From: Neorhizobium sp. JUb45
Lineage (GTDB): Bacteria; Pseudomonadota; Alphaproteobacteria; Rhizobiales; Rhizobiaceae
DNA length: 64,000 bases
NCBI RefSeq assembly: GCF_004343585.1
Contig: NZ_SLYW01000004.1
Location: forward strand, 1-64,000
Direction: 5' to 3'
In this document: positions 1 to 8,960 of the stretch, in pieces
How the letters are laid out: each line of letters begins with the position of its first letter
Numbering within the stretch: the stretch's first letter is position 1
Notes under the pieces: model-generated
Database searches by the model: none
Told to the model about the DNA's origin: nothing
What the model saw: only the letters and a program-made list of their open reading frames with translations
Position numbers and translations under genes: made by a program

Positions 1-17
1 CTTCGGTTTGTGCTCGT

Positions 18-94
<77 letters not shown>

Positions 95-182
95 AAATCA
101 ATCTCCCAAAAAACAAATAGCCAGAATACAAACGCACCACAGCAACGGGGTGCGGTCAAAACAAGTGTCTCCAAACAACCAT

Positions 183-205
183 AAAAGCCCCGTAAGGGGC
201 TTTTT
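183..205. terminator. Bidirectional Rho-independent terminator
   Basis: The inverted repeat AAAGCCCC-GTAA-GGGGCTTTTT has flanking A and T runs. It can end transcription of the M81 peptidase gene, whose minus-strand stop lies just to the right at 228, and read-through from the initiator tRNA on plus. Confidence 0.85.
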
Positions 206-227
206 GTCGTTCTGGGAAACAACTCTT

Positions 228-1670
228 TCAGCGGTTGATCGAACGCCCCGTCGACAAAGCCTGGGGCGTGTAGGAAAAATCGGTCTCGAATGGATAGGTA
301 GGCCGGTTTCGAAGGTCATTGGAAAGTCGCTCCACGAACTGATCCACAACACCGGGAGACAGCGCCATCAGATTGGGATTGGCGATTGGAGCCAGTTCGG
401 GGGAAAGGTATCCCGACTTCACCACGATGATTTTGGCGCCGTGCGGATCGAGTCCCAGACGCACGAAATCCGCGAGATAATGGTACGGACGTCGCTTGGC
501 GGAAAGCACAAGTTCGATGCCGCCAATCACGACCACGGCCTGCCTGTCAGCAGGATCTTGTGCCTCTGACAGGAATTTGACATTTGCGCCGACATGAATT
601 GGCTTGCTGTTGATCGCGTCCAATGATGCGCCGACTGAAAGGTCGAGCACAGCACCAATACCGGCCGCGTAGCAGGCCTCTGTTGCGGCTCTGTCCGCAA
701 TGCCGGCAAAAATGACGCCCTGCGCATTGGCGGCAATCAGCGCAGCAAGAACCTCGGCCCGGTCGCCCACGCCGCCACCGGTCGGGTTATCACCGGATTC
801 TGCCAGAACGACGGGAGCTGTACTGCTGGTGATTGCCTTATCGACACATTCCTGAATGGAACCGGTTTCGCAACCGAAGATGAATTGTTCGCGTACATCC
901 CAGTAAGCCTGAGCCACACGTTTCGCCTCGCGTTCCAGAACGGCGCGGTCGGTCCCGGTCATGATCGCGCAGGCTTTTGCCCGCGGTTCGTCGGCCCAGA
1001 CGTAACCGACCATCAGCGATGCATCCCATACCCCGGGCATGGCGTCGATCTCCGGCAGCATGGCGTAAAGGCTTTTTGCCGGTTCATCGACCGTGCTGGT
1101 GCGCTCGCCCGGCAGTACGACTGGAATTGGTGCCCACACGATGATCGGTTTTTCTCCGGTCTTCAGGCTGCGAACCAGCATTGATACCGAACGACGCATG
1201 GTTTCCTCGACGTCGATATGGGGCGCGGTGCGGTAGGTGGAATACATGTCGAGGGCGTCGAGAATACGCTGGCTGACATTGCCGTGCAGGTCGTAGCTCG
1301 CCGATAGGGTACAATCAGGTCCGACCAGTTCGCGTGCGGAGGAAATCCAGTCACCTTCGGCGTCCTCCATTCCCTCCACATACATGGCGCCATGCATGGC
1401 GAGATAAAGCCCGTCGAGCGGCAGAAGCGGCTTCAGGAGTTCCAGAAACTCGGCCTTGAAGGCTTCATATGTGACCCGCGCCACGGGGCCGCCGGCAATC
1501 GCGCGGGCGTGAATGGTCGGCAGGAATTCGGCGTCATAATCCTTGAGAAAGGCGAAATAGGGCGCTTTGCTCAGCTCTTCGCCGCGGGTGACGCGAAAAT
1601 CCTTCTCCTCGTTGAGAACCGGGTTGTAGGTGCTGCATTCGATGTGGATGCCGCCGACTGCAATGCGCAT
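228..1670 (-). CDS. M81 family metallopeptidase (MlrC-like)
   Basis: A 480-aa protein beginning MRIAVGGIHIECSTYNP, the typical start of the MlrC/M81 family (first described for microcystin breakdown, but most members act on unknown small peptides or amides). An N-terminal M81 domain is followed by the MlrC C-terminal domain. A start 24 nt upstream is possible, but I chose the ATG at 1670 because GAGG stands 6 nt before it and the upstream codons overlap the repressor stop. It is the second gene of a minus-strand pair behind a ROK regulator, 20 nt after it. The divergent peptide-type importer suggests that it hydrolyses something brought in by that system. Substrate unknown. Confidence 0.85.
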   Translation of the reverse strand: MRIAVGGIHIECSTYNPVLNEEKDFRVTRGEELSKAPYFAFLKDYDAEFLPTIHARAIAGGPVARVTYEAFKAEFLELLKPLLPLDGLYLAMHGAMYVEGMEDAEGDWISSARELVGPDCTLSASYDLHGNVSQRILDALDMYSTYRTAPHIDVEETMRRSVSMLVRSLKTGEKPIIVWAPIPVVLPGERTSTVDEPAKSLYAMLPEIDAMPGVWDASLMVGYVWADEPRAKACAIMTGTDRAVLEREAKRVAQAYWDVREQFIFGCETGSIQECVDKAITSSTAPVVLAESGDNPTGGGVGDRAEVLAALIAANAQGVIFAGIADRAATEACYAAGIGAVLDLSVGASLDAINSKPIHVGANVKFLSEAQDPADRQAVVVIGGIELVLSAKRRPYHYLADFVRLGLDPHGAKIIVVKSGYLSPELAPIANPNLMALSPGVVDQFVERLSNDLRNRPTYPFETDFSYTPQALSTGRSINR

Positions 1671-1690
1671 GGGAAACCTCGATATGATGC

Positions 1691-2824
1691 TCAATTGATA
1701 TTGGGGCCGATCAGAAAGTTATGGGCTGCAATGCTGGCAGCGCCTCGCGCCCAGATATCGCTGGAGACACGGCGCAGACGGATCGGCGTCTGCCCGGCAT
1801 AGCGCGGCAGGACATTGGTTTCGATTGCCTGCTGCATGACGGTTCCGAAAAGGCCCTGCAGGCCGTCTTCGGTATGGGTGATGAGAATGAGCCCGGGGTC
1901 GTTCATCTGGATGAGATTGGCGATGGCAAGCCCCAGTGCCGAGCCGGCGCGGTGCAGAATATTGATCGCCGCAGCGTTGCCGGTTGAAGCGATCTTCTCG
2001 ATATCGGACAGGCAGGTGCAGGCAAAACCCTCGGCGCGCGCCATCTCCTTGATGGCGTTCATGGAAGCAATAGTGTCCAGGCAACCGCGTTTGCCGCAGC
2101 GGCAGGGTGCGCCGCCCGGTTCCACCGTGCAATGAGCGATCTCGCCGGCGCCGCCATGGTTCCCACGGTATAGCCTGCCGTCGATCACATGGGCGCAGCC
2201 GATGCCATCGCCGAGCGAGACGACGCTGAAATTCTGCTGGTCGCGGGTACTGCCGAAAAGTTTCTCATGAACGGCAATCGCCTTGGCGTCGTTCTCGATG
2301 AACGTGTCTATGCCTGTATGTTCGCGAATGATCTGCGCGAGAAGCACGCCCTGCCAATTGAGCAGCGTCGATTGGATACAGGTTGCCTGACGCTCGTCGA
2401 CGAAGCCGGAAAGGGCAATGCCGATACCGCCGATCTTTGCGGCGGCATGCGGGTGAGCCTTGAACAGATCCGGCAATCGCTCGGCAATCAGTCTCGCAAT
2501 TGTCTGCGGATCGCGCGACAGCGGCATGTCGATCTGGGCAATAACCTTGCCGCCGAGATCGCAGAGGATCATCGGTGCCGGATCCTGAATGAGCGATATG
2601 CCGGCAAAAAATGCCCATTCCGGTTGCAGGTCCAGCCGTATCGAAGGGCGCCCCCGACCATAGATCGTACCGGCCTCATGCAGAACACCCAGATCGATCA
2701 AATCCCGCGCAAGCCCGCTCATTGCCGCCTTGCTCAAACCCAATGCGACAGCCATCTCCGTCCGGCTCAAGGGGCCGGATTCACTGATGACACGCAGAAG
2801 CTGGCGGTGGGAGGCGGTGAGCAT
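1691..2824 (-). CDS. ROK family transcriptional repressor
   Basis: 377 aa. Residues 1-60 form a winged helix-turn-helix (SRTEMAVALGLSKAAMSGL), followed by GRGRPSIRL and a ROK sugar-binding domain. The ROK zinc signature CRCGKRGCLDT is intact near residue 235 and NDAKA near residue 180. This is the NagC/XylR-type architecture: a DNA-binding repressor released by a sugar or sugar phosphate. It is transcribed away from the importer operon that it probably controls and is followed directly by the M81 peptidase gene. The inverted repeat at 2862-2876 is its most likely operator. The ligand cannot be read from sequence, but the ROK kinase in the facing operon points to an amino sugar or a sugar-peptide. 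Confidence 0.9.
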   Translation of the reverse strand: MLTASHRQLLRVISESGPLSRTEMAVALGLSKAAMSGLARDLIDLGVLHEAGTIYGRGRPSIRLDLQPEWAFFAGISLIQDPAPMILCDLGGKVIAQIDMPLSRDPQTIARLIAERLPDLFKAHPHAAAKIGGIGIALSGFVDERQATCIQSTLLNWQGVLLAQIIREHTGIDTFIENDAKAIAVHEKLFGSTRDQQNFSVVSLGDGIGCAHVIDGRLYRGNHGGAGEIAHCTVEPGGAPCRCGKRGCLDTIASMNAIKEMARAEGFACTCLSDIEKIASTGNAAAINILHRAGSALGLAIANLIQMNDPGLILITHTEDGLQGLFGTVMQQAIETNVLPRYAGQTPIRLRRVSSDIWARGAASIAAHNFLIGPNIN

Positions 2825-2851
2825 GGTTTGGTTGTCCGGGAAACGAGTGAC

Positions 2852-2880
2852 TTGACACTAAGTTCACAAAATGAACAAAT
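2852..2880 (+). promoter_or_regulatory. Candidate promoter with operator in the spacer
   Basis: A good -35 hexamer TTGACA (2852-2857) is followed 17 nt later by a weak -10 (ACAAAT, 2875-2880). The spacer holds the inverted repeat GTTCA-CAAAA-TGAAC (2862-2876). A repressor bound there would block the plus-strand importer operon and could also control the divergent ROK gene. The operator assignment is inference. Confidence 0.45.
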
Positions 2881-2951
2881 CAACGGCAATAAATAACAAA
2901 AATGATCTAAGGCGGTGCGCCGCTTAAAGTGAAAAACAAGAGGGTGAACGG

Positions 2952-4505
2952 ATGAATATGATCGACAATAAACATCGCCGCCGTCTGGTTCTGGGCTGTG
3001 CCCTTGCCGTTGGTCTGTCCATGCCATTTGCAATGCCGGCTATCGCGGCGGCCGCCACGTTGACGGTCATGCAAAGCGAAGCGCCGCGCTCCATGGATCC
3101 CGGTGACCAGACAGCCACCTACACGGCAGCCGTTCTCGATCCGATGTACGAGGGGCTTGTGCGCCGCGACCCGGATCTCTCTCTGCGTCCGGCGCTTGCG
3201 ACCGAATGGACGGCCGATGCATCCGGTCTGCTATGGACGTTCAAATTGCGTCACGGCGTGAAATTCCATGACGGCACGCCTTTCGATGCCGATGCCGTGG
3301 TGAAGAATTTTGCCCGCCATCTCGATACCAAGCGCGGTCTCGCCGCCAGCGGCCGTCTGCGCACCTTTCTGGACAGCGTGACAGCGATCGATTCCTCAAC
3401 CGTGCAGTTCAAGCTGAAGACAAAATATCCGGCCTTCATCGCGCTTCTGTCCACCGGACCTTGCCTGATTGTCAGCCCGACGGCGGATGCTGCCGGCACG
3501 ATCGGAACAAAGGCTGTTGGCACCGGCCGCTACAAGCTCGCCGAATACAAGTCCGGTGAATATGTGCTGCAGACAAAAAACACCGAATGGTGGGGCGGTG
3601 CGCCGAAAGGTGCGGACGAGATCAAGTGGACATGGACTGCCGAAACATCCGTGATGAGCATGGCGCTGCAGACGGGGGATGCCGATATCGTCAATCCCTT
3701 ACCACCAGCCTTTGCCAACCAGCTCAAGAATAATCCCGACATGGTCGTCAACGCTTCTGACGGTTCGGCGGTATTCTGGGTGTCGTTGAATACAAAAATG
3801 AAGCCGCTGGATGATGTCAAAGTCCGTCAGGCGCTGAATTATGCGACGGATCGCCAAGGTCTGGTGCGCGCGTTCATGCAGGGTTATGCGACACCGGCCA
3901 ATTCGCCGCTTGCCCCCGTCACTCCCGGCTATGACAAGTCGCTGGCGCCTTATGAATACGATATCGACAAGGCAAAGGCGCTGCTAGCCGAAGCCGGTTA
4001 TCCCGATGGATTTTCGATGACCACGATCGTGCAGGAGCAGGAAGCCCGCATCGGCGAACTGCTGCAGGCCATGTGGGCCAAGGCCGGTGTCAAGCTGGAG
4101 GTCAAGCGCATGGAGGGTGGTGTCTGGTCGAAGGCCGCCTTCCTCGACCCTGCAGGCAAGGAAAAGGAAGGTATCAGCTCATCGATCGCTTCCTGGTCTT
4201 CCGGTGTCAGTGGCGCCGATCTGCAGTTTCGCCCGCTTTATTATAGCAAGAGCGCTTCTCCGGCCGGTGCCAATCTCGGTTTCTTTTCCGATCCGAAACT
4301 CGATGATCTGATCGACAAGGCTGCTTCCACATTGGATGAAAAGGCCCGCAATGCGATCTATGGCGAGGCCCAGAAGCTCGTGAACGAGCAGGCGCCGCAC
4401 GTGCTGCTCTATACCAAGCAGGATCTCTATGCGACGCGCTCCAATGTCAGCGGGGCCTGGATGATTCCAGGTGGTCTCGTCGTGGTCAAAGACGCCAGCA
4501 AGTAG
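2952..4505 (+). CDS. ABC transporter substrate-binding protein, family 5 (peptide type)
   Basis: 517-aa periplasmic binding protein of the DppA/OppA class. A signal peptide covers about residues 1-33 (basic start, hydrophobic core, cleavage near AIAAA). The mature part shows the family pattern SMDPGDQTAT, WTFKLRHGVKFHDGTPF and ALNYATDRQGLV. RBS AGAGGG stands before the ATG. It is first in a plus operon with two permeases, a ROK kinase and CutC. Family members bind di- and oligopeptides, but some take sugars or glycopeptides, so the kinase partner makes a sugar-containing ligand possible. A stable hairpin after the stop may raise its mRNA level over that of the permeases. Confidence 0.9.
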   Translation: MNMIDNKHRRRLVLGCALAVGLSMPFAMPAIAAAATLTVMQSEAPRSMDPGDQTATYTAAVLDPMYEGLVRRDPDLSLRPALATEWTADASGLLWTFKLRHGVKFHDGTPFDADAVVKNFARHLDTKRGLAASGRLRTFLDSVTAIDSSTVQFKLKTKYPAFIALLSTGPCLIVSPTADAAGTIGTKAVGTGRYKLAEYKSGEYVLQTKNTEWWGGAPKGADEIKWTWTAETSVMSMALQTGDADIVNPLPPAFANQLKNNPDMVVNASDGSAVFWVSLNTKMKPLDDVKVRQALNYATDRQGLVRAFMQGYATPANSPLAPVTPGYDKSLAPYEYDIDKAKALLAEAGYPDGFSMTTIVQEQEARIGELLQAMWAKAGVKLEVKRMEGGVWSKAAFLDPAGKEKEGISSSIASWSSGVSGADLQFRPLYYSKSASPAGANLGFFSDPKLDDLIDKAASTLDEKARNAIYGEAQKLVNEQAPHVLLYTKQDLYATRSNVSGAWMIPGGLVVVKDASK

Positions 4506-4516
4506 GGCATGAGATC

Positions 4517-4538
4517 GCGGTCGGGAAAACCCGACCGC
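4517..4538 (+). other. Intra-operon hairpin after the binding-protein gene
   Basis: Perfect 9-bp inverted repeat GCGGTCGGG-AAAA-CCCGACCGC without a T run, between the binding-protein and permease genes. Such hairpins usually protect the upstream mRNA or partly attenuate transcription, so that the binding protein is made in excess. Confidence 0.6.
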
Positions 4539-4557
4539 CTCTTTGCCGAGAAAGCGC

Positions 4558-5478
4558 ATGAAAGCTTATATTCTCCGAAAACTGCTGGCCCTGCCGCTGA
4601 TCCTGATCGGTGTGTCATTGCTGGTTTTTCTCGCCATCCGGGCGCTTCCGGGCGATCCCGCACGCCTGATGGCCGGACCCGAGGCAACGCAGGAAGCGGT
4701 CGACAACATGCGTACGCGGTTGGGGCTCGACCGCACGCTGGTCGTCCAATATGCGGATTTTGCAGCCAATGCCGTGCAGGGTGATCTGGGGCTGTCGATC
4801 AAGTCAAAACTGCCGGTGGTCGAAGAGATCACGGAGCGCATGCCCTATACGATCGGGCTCGCCATCTGCGCCTATCTTCTGGCGATCAGCATCGGTGTGC
4901 CCGCCGGCATGATCGGTGCGATCTATCGACATGGCTGGCCGGATCAGGCCGTCATGCTGCTGGCGATCGTCGGCGCCTCCATTGCCAATTTCTGGCTGGC
5001 GCTGATGGCGATGAACACGTTTTCGGTGGGGCTTGGCTGGTTGCCGCTGCTCGGCGCCGCGTCATGGAAGAGTTTTATCCTGCCCTCGGTAACGCTCGCC
5101 GTTCTGCCGACCGCAGTGATTGCCCGCATGACACGTTCGAGCATGATCGAGGTGCTGGCGCAGGATTATATCCGCACCGCGCGCGCCAAAGGGCTGGCAC
5201 CGGGGTCGGTTTACTGGAGCCATGCGCTGCGCAATGCCATGATCCCCATTGTCACCATCATCGGCCTGAATTTCGGCAGCCTGATCGGCGGTGCAGTGGT
5301 AACCGAATCGGTGTTCAACTGGCCTGGCATCGGTCGGCTGCTGGTCGATTCCGTGCGTTATCGCGACTATCCCGTTATCCAGGGCGTCACATTGGTGGCC
5401 GTTACCGGCGTGGTGATGATGAATTTTCTGGCGGAGCTGCTGATCGCCGTCCTCAACCCCAAGATCAGGCTGGATTGA
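4558..5478 (+). CDS. ABC transporter permease (DppB type)
   Basis: 306-aa inner-membrane permease with an N-terminal helix (about 9-30) and five further helices. The EAA loop is seen at YIRTARAKGLAPGSVYWSHA, typical of DppB/OppB. The ATG at 4558 is preferred over the in-frame TTG at 4543 because family members begin MxxYIxRKLL and GAG lies upstream. It pairs with the DppC-type permease that starts two nucleotides after its stop. No ATP-binding subunit is encoded beside it. Confidence 0.92.
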   Translation: MKAYILRKLLALPLILIGVSLLVFLAIRALPGDPARLMAGPEATQEAVDNMRTRLGLDRTLVVQYADFAANAVQGDLGLSIKSKLPVVEEITERMPYTIGLAICAYLLAISIGVPAGMIGAIYRHGWPDQAVMLLAIVGASIANFWLALMAMNTFSVGLGWLPLLGAASWKSFILPSVTLAVLPTAVIARMTRSSMIEVLAQDYIRTARAKGLAPGSVYWSHALRNAMIPIVTIIGLNFGSLIGGAVVTESVFNWPGIGRLLVDSVRYRDYPVIQGVTLVAVTGVVMMNFLAELLIAVLNPKIRLD

Positions 5479-5480
5479 TC

Positions 5481-6359
5481 ATGGCCCTGCAGACAGACGC
5501 AGAAACCACTATGCGCCGATCGTGGGCGCAAACGCTGTGCCGGACAGCCTATTGGGCAATGGCACATCGAAGCATCATCATTGGCGCCGGTCTGGTCGGC
5601 CTTATCGTGCTGGCTGCCATCCTTGCCCCCTTCATTGCACCGACAGACCCTTACGAGCAGGATCTTCTGTCGACGATGATGTCGCCGTCCTGGGCGCATC
5701 CTTTCGGCACAGACGACAATGGCCGCGATATCCTTGCCCGCGTTCTCTACGGCGCGCGCATCTCGCTTCTGGAAGTGGTTCTCAGTGTCGGCCTGTCGGT
5801 TTTTGTCGGCGTGCCGCTCGGTATCTTTGCCGGCATGGCGAGCAGAATGGCCGATCAGGCCATCATGTGGGTGATGGACATTCTGTTTGCCTTCCCGGGT
5901 ATCGTGCTCGCTATCCTCATCGTCAGCGTGCTCGGCTCCAGCCTGATGAACCTGATGATTGCCATCGCCATCTTCTCCGTGCCGGTTTACGCGCGCTTGA
6001 GCAGAAACCTGACGCTCGGGCTGAAAAGCATGGAATATGTGGAAGCAGCCGTGTCGCTCGGCATTTCCCGTCGCCGCATCATGACGCATTATATCCTGCG
6101 CAATGCCGTCGGGCCGATCATCGTGCAATCCACCCTGACGGCCGGTACCGTCATCCTGTCGGCCGCCAGCCTTTCTTTTCTTGGCCTCGGTGCGCAGCCG
6201 CCGCTGCCGGAATGGGGCGCGATGATGAGCGACGGTCGCAACTATCTCGGCCTCAACATCTACATGTCGCTGTTTCCCGGTCTTGCCATTATGGTCACCG
6301 TGCTGGGCTTCAATATTCTCGGTGACGGATTGCGTGACCTGCTGGACCCACGGCAATGA
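5481..6359 (+). CDS. ABC transporter permease (DppC type)
   Basis: 292-aa permease starting at the ATG two nucleotides after the DppB-type stop. It has an N-terminal transmembrane helix (about 30-52), the DppC signature HPFGTDDNGRDILARVLYGA, and an EAA loop AAVSLGISRRRIMTHYIL. It forms the heterodimeric channel with the preceding permease. Its stop overlaps the start of the ROK kinase (ATGA), so transport and phosphorylation are translationally coupled. Confidence 0.93.
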   Translation: MALQTDAETTMRRSWAQTLCRTAYWAMAHRSIIIGAGLVGLIVLAAILAPFIAPTDPYEQDLLSTMMSPSWAHPFGTDDNGRDILARVLYGARISLLEVVLSVGLSVFVGVPLGIFAGMASRMADQAIMWVMDILFAFPGIVLAILIVSVLGSSLMNLMIAIAIFSVPVYARLSRNLTLGLKSMEYVEAAVSLGISRRRIMTHYILRNAVGPIIVQSTLTAGTVILSAASLSFLGLGAQPPLPEWGAMMSDGRNYLGLNIYMSLFPGLAIMVTVLGFNILGDGLRDLLDPRQ

Positions 6360-7354
6360 CGCAGTTGCAGAGTTCCAATCACGGCGGCATGGGTGCGGCC
6401 GATCCGGTTTATGCCATCGATATCGGCGGCTCGTTCATGAAGTTCGCAGCATCGCCGGAGCCCGGAACGGTGCGCATACTCGACCGCGTCGAAACACCTG
6501 TTGGTTCGTGGCCGGACTTTTTGGCTACCGTATCGTCACTGATCGTGCGGCATGTCCCGTCGGATCATCGCAACGCAGCTCTGGCGCTGTCGATTGCCGG
6601 TCTGATCGATCCGAAAAATGGTGCCGCGACGTCAGCCAATATTCCCTGCATTACCGGCAGGCATCTGGCGAACGAACTCGAAATTGCTCTTGGCCGGCCG
6701 GTTTTTGCCGCCAACGATGCCGATTGTTTCACGCTTGCTGAGGCCAATGAGGGCGTCGGTCGCGGTCATCCCGTGGTCTTCTGCGCCATCATGGGCACCG
6801 GTATCGGCGGTGGGTTGGCGATCAATGGCCGTTTGATCAGAGGTGCCGGTGGTGTCACCGGCGAATGGGGGCATGGCCCGGCGCTGAATACGACGGTCGA
6901 TTTCGGAGCCGGTGACACGGTTTTCATACCACGCTTCGCCTGCGGCTGTGGTCAGTCCGGATGTGTTGATACGATCGGTGGCGCGCGCGGAATGGAGCGT
7001 CTGCACCAGTTTCTGCATGGGAGCAAAAGCACCAGCCATGAAATTCTTGACGCATGGTCGGGCGGTGATCCGGCTGCCGATCGCACCATGACCGCATACC
7101 TGCAATTGGTCGCGGATCCGCTGTCGCTGGTGGTGAACATCACCGGTGCATCGATCGTGCCGGTCGGCGGCGGTCTCGCCTCTGAACCGAAATTGATTGC
7201 CGCATTGGACGCAGCCGTCCGAAAACGCGTGCTGAACCGGTTCGACCATCCAATCGTCATACCTGCCATCCGTCAGGATGACGGCGGACTGGTGGGGGCG
7301 GCTGTGCTGGCGCGACAGGGCCGGGTTGAGGGCCATAACGAGGGCGCTGCATGA
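6356..7354 (+). CDS. ROK family sugar kinase
   Basis: 332 aa, no DNA-binding domain. ATP-binding DIGGSFMKF lies near residue 22, the catalytic Asp in AANDAD near residue 121, and the zinc site as a His in the GEWGHGP segment plus CGCGQSGC near residue 200. These features fit the N-acetylglucosamine/N-acetylmannosamine/glucose kinase group. It overlaps the permease before it and the cutC gene after it by ATGA junctions, so it is likely to phosphorylate the imported sugar in the cytoplasm. DIGGSF in place of the usual DIGGTK is a mild variation. Exact sugar unknown. Confidence 0.88.
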   Translation: MTQLQSSNHGGMGAADPVYAIDIGGSFMKFAASPEPGTVRILDRVETPVGSWPDFLATVSSLIVRHVPSDHRNAALALSIAGLIDPKNGAATSANIPCITGRHLANELEIALGRPVFAANDADCFTLAEANEGVGRGHPVVFCAIMGTGIGGGLAINGRLIRGAGGVTGEWGHGPALNTTVDFGAGDTVFIPRFACGCGQSGCVDTIGGARGMERLHQFLHGSKSTSHEILDAWSGGDPAADRTMTAYLQLVADPLSLVVNITGASIVPVGGGLASEPKLIAALDAAVRKRVLNRFDHPIVIPAIRQDDGGLVGAAVLARQGRVEGHNEGAA

Positions 7355-8088
7355 CCATTCTGCTCGAAGTCTGCGTCGATAGCCCGGCAGGTCTCGCTGC
7401 CGCCATCGAAGGCGGGGCAGATCGAATCGAACTCTGTGCCGCGCTCGATGTCGGCGGCCTGACACCTTCGCCGGGATTGATGGCTCTGGCAGCGCGCGCG
7501 CCGATCCCGGTCCATGCGCTGGTCCGTCCGCGGGCCGGTTCCTTTATCTTCGGCTCCGATGACGAGGCGGCCATGGCCGCCGATATCGACGCGGCCCTGA
7601 CGGCTGGCCTTGCCGGCGTGGTGATTGGTGCGAGCCGAGAGGATGGCAGGCTCGATACGGCCATGCTGGCGCGGCTCAAGACCGTTGCCGGTGAGGCAGG
7701 TGTCACGCTCCACCGTGCTTTTGATCTCGTGCCGGATATGGATATCGCACTCGAACAGGCCATCGACCTCGGTATGGAGCGCATCCTAACCTCCGGGGGC
7801 AGGCTGACGGCGATAGAGGGTGCCGATGAAATTACCCGGCTCATGAAGAAGGCCGCCAGCCGAATCCGCATCATGCCCGGTAGCGGTTTGCGGCCCGACA
7901 ATGTTGATCACCTGCTGAGATGCGGTGTCGGCGACGTCCATGCATCCTGCCGCAGGGCAATCCTTGCAGATCCCGATGATCGTGCCACAGCTTTCGGTTT
8001 CCAGTCGAAAGAGGCTTTTGCAACGGATGCCGATATCGTCCGGCAGATGCGCGCAAGGCTGGATGGCTGGCGAGACGACAACAAGTAA
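7351..8088 (+). CDS. cutC: CutC family TIM-barrel protein
   Basis: 245 aa with the family start LLEVCVDSPAGLAAAIEGGA and the core GGLTPSPGLM, PVHALVRPR and RILTSGGR. CutC was named for copper tolerance in E. coli, but its biochemical role is unsettled and the fold is that of an enzyme. Here it is translationally coupled (ATGA) to a sugar kinase in a transport operon. That context supports a metabolic role on a sugar or sugar phosphate more than copper handling. Family assignment is secure; function is not. Confidence 0.9.
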   Translation: MTILLEVCVDSPAGLAAAIEGGADRIELCAALDVGGLTPSPGLMALAARAPIPVHALVRPRAGSFIFGSDDEAAMAADIDAALTAGLAGVVIGASREDGRLDTAMLARLKTVAGEAGVTLHRAFDLVPDMDIALEQAIDLGMERILTSGGRLTAIEGADEITRLMKKAASRIRIMPGSGLRPDNVDHLLRCGVGDVHASCRRAILADPDDRATAFGFQSKEAFATDADIVRQMRARLDGWRDDNK

Positions 8089-8164
8089 CGCCGCCGGCGT
8101 TTGCATCTTGCCCGGCGGCCCGCTATCCAGAACGTCCCGACATTGTCCCCCGAGGTTATCCCGC

Positions 8165-8827
8165 ATGTCCGCTTCCCTGCCGCAAAAGACCTATGATGCC
8201 TTCCTGTTTGATATGGACGGAACCATCCTGAACTCGATTGCGTCGGCAGAACGTGTCTGGGGACGTTGGGCAGAAAGCCATGGGCTGGATGTCGAAAAAT
8301 TCCTTCCGACCATGCACGGCAAGCGTGGCATCGACACGATCACCGAACTAAACCTTCCGGGTGTCGACCCGGCAGCAGAAGCGGCCATCATTCTGCAGGG
8401 TGAGATCGATGATGTCGAAGGCGTCGTGCCGATCCCCGGCGCCATCGAATTTCTGGCGTCGATCCCGCCGGAAAAATGGGCGATCGTCACCTCCTCGCCG
8501 ATCATGCTGGCCAAGCGCCGGCTTGCGGCTGCCGGCATCACCGAGCCGCGCTTCATGGTGACCGCCGAGGATGTGAAGGTCGGCAAACCCAATCCGCAAT
8601 GCTATATTCTCGGTGCCGAACGTGTCGGCATCAGCCCGGCCGAAGCGCTGGTCTTCGAAGACGTCATGGCCGGCGTCAAAGCAGGTGAAGGGGCGGGCGC
8701 CGATGTCGCCGTGATCAGCCACACCCATGCGCATCCGCTTGAAACCAGCCATCTGACGATTGCCGATTACCGCGATCTGACCACGCATGTCGATGCGGAT
8801 GGCCGCCTGTCGCTTCAGAGAAGATAG
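8165..8827 (+). CDS. HAD family hydrolase (sugar phosphatase type)
   Basis: 220 aa. Motif I LFDMDGTILNS (nucleophile and acid/base Asp), motif II VTSSP, motif III Lys in KPNPQCY, and motif IV FEDVMAGVKAG, with an alpha-helical cap between I and II. This is the subclass that removes phosphate from small sugar phosphates. Start at the ATG of MSASLP; the 76-nt gap after cutC leaves open whether it belongs to the operon. The product of the ROK kinase or a dead-end metabolite of it is a possible substrate (inference). Confidence 0.88.
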   Translation: MSASLPQKTYDAFLFDMDGTILNSIASAERVWGRWAESHGLDVEKFLPTMHGKRGIDTITELNLPGVDPAAEAAIILQGEIDDVEGVVPIPGAIEFLASIPPEKWAIVTSSPIMLAKRRLAAAGITEPRFMVTAEDVKVGKPNPQCYILGAERVGISPAEALVFEDVMAGVKAGEGAGADVAVISHTHAHPLETSHLTIADYRDLTTHVDADGRLSLQRR

Positions 8828-8850
8828 AGCCTCTCTAAACTGCGGCTCAT

Positions 8851-8870
8851 ACCTTGATCTGAATCAAGGT
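8851..8870 (+). promoter_or_regulatory. FixK/FNR box upstream of fixN
   Basis: Contains TTGAT-CTGA-ATCAA (8854-8867), a perfect anaerobox inside the longer palindrome ACCTTGAT-N4-ATCAAGGT. With activation at -41.5 the transcript would start near 8902, giving about 59 nt of leader before the fixN ATG. FixK or FnrN encoded elsewhere would activate the operon under low oxygen. Confidence 0.93.
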
Positions 8871-8960
8871 CGCTAAACACATCAAATGACATTTCTGCCT
8901 GAGAGCGGCGGCTGAACATCGGTTCGGCCGTCCGTCATATGCTTCAGGGGGATGTTCGCG

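Noticed and set aside
4517..4538. Transcription terminator after the peptide-binding protein gene
   Set aside because: No U tract and the permeases follow in operon arrangement; treated as an intra-operon hairpin.
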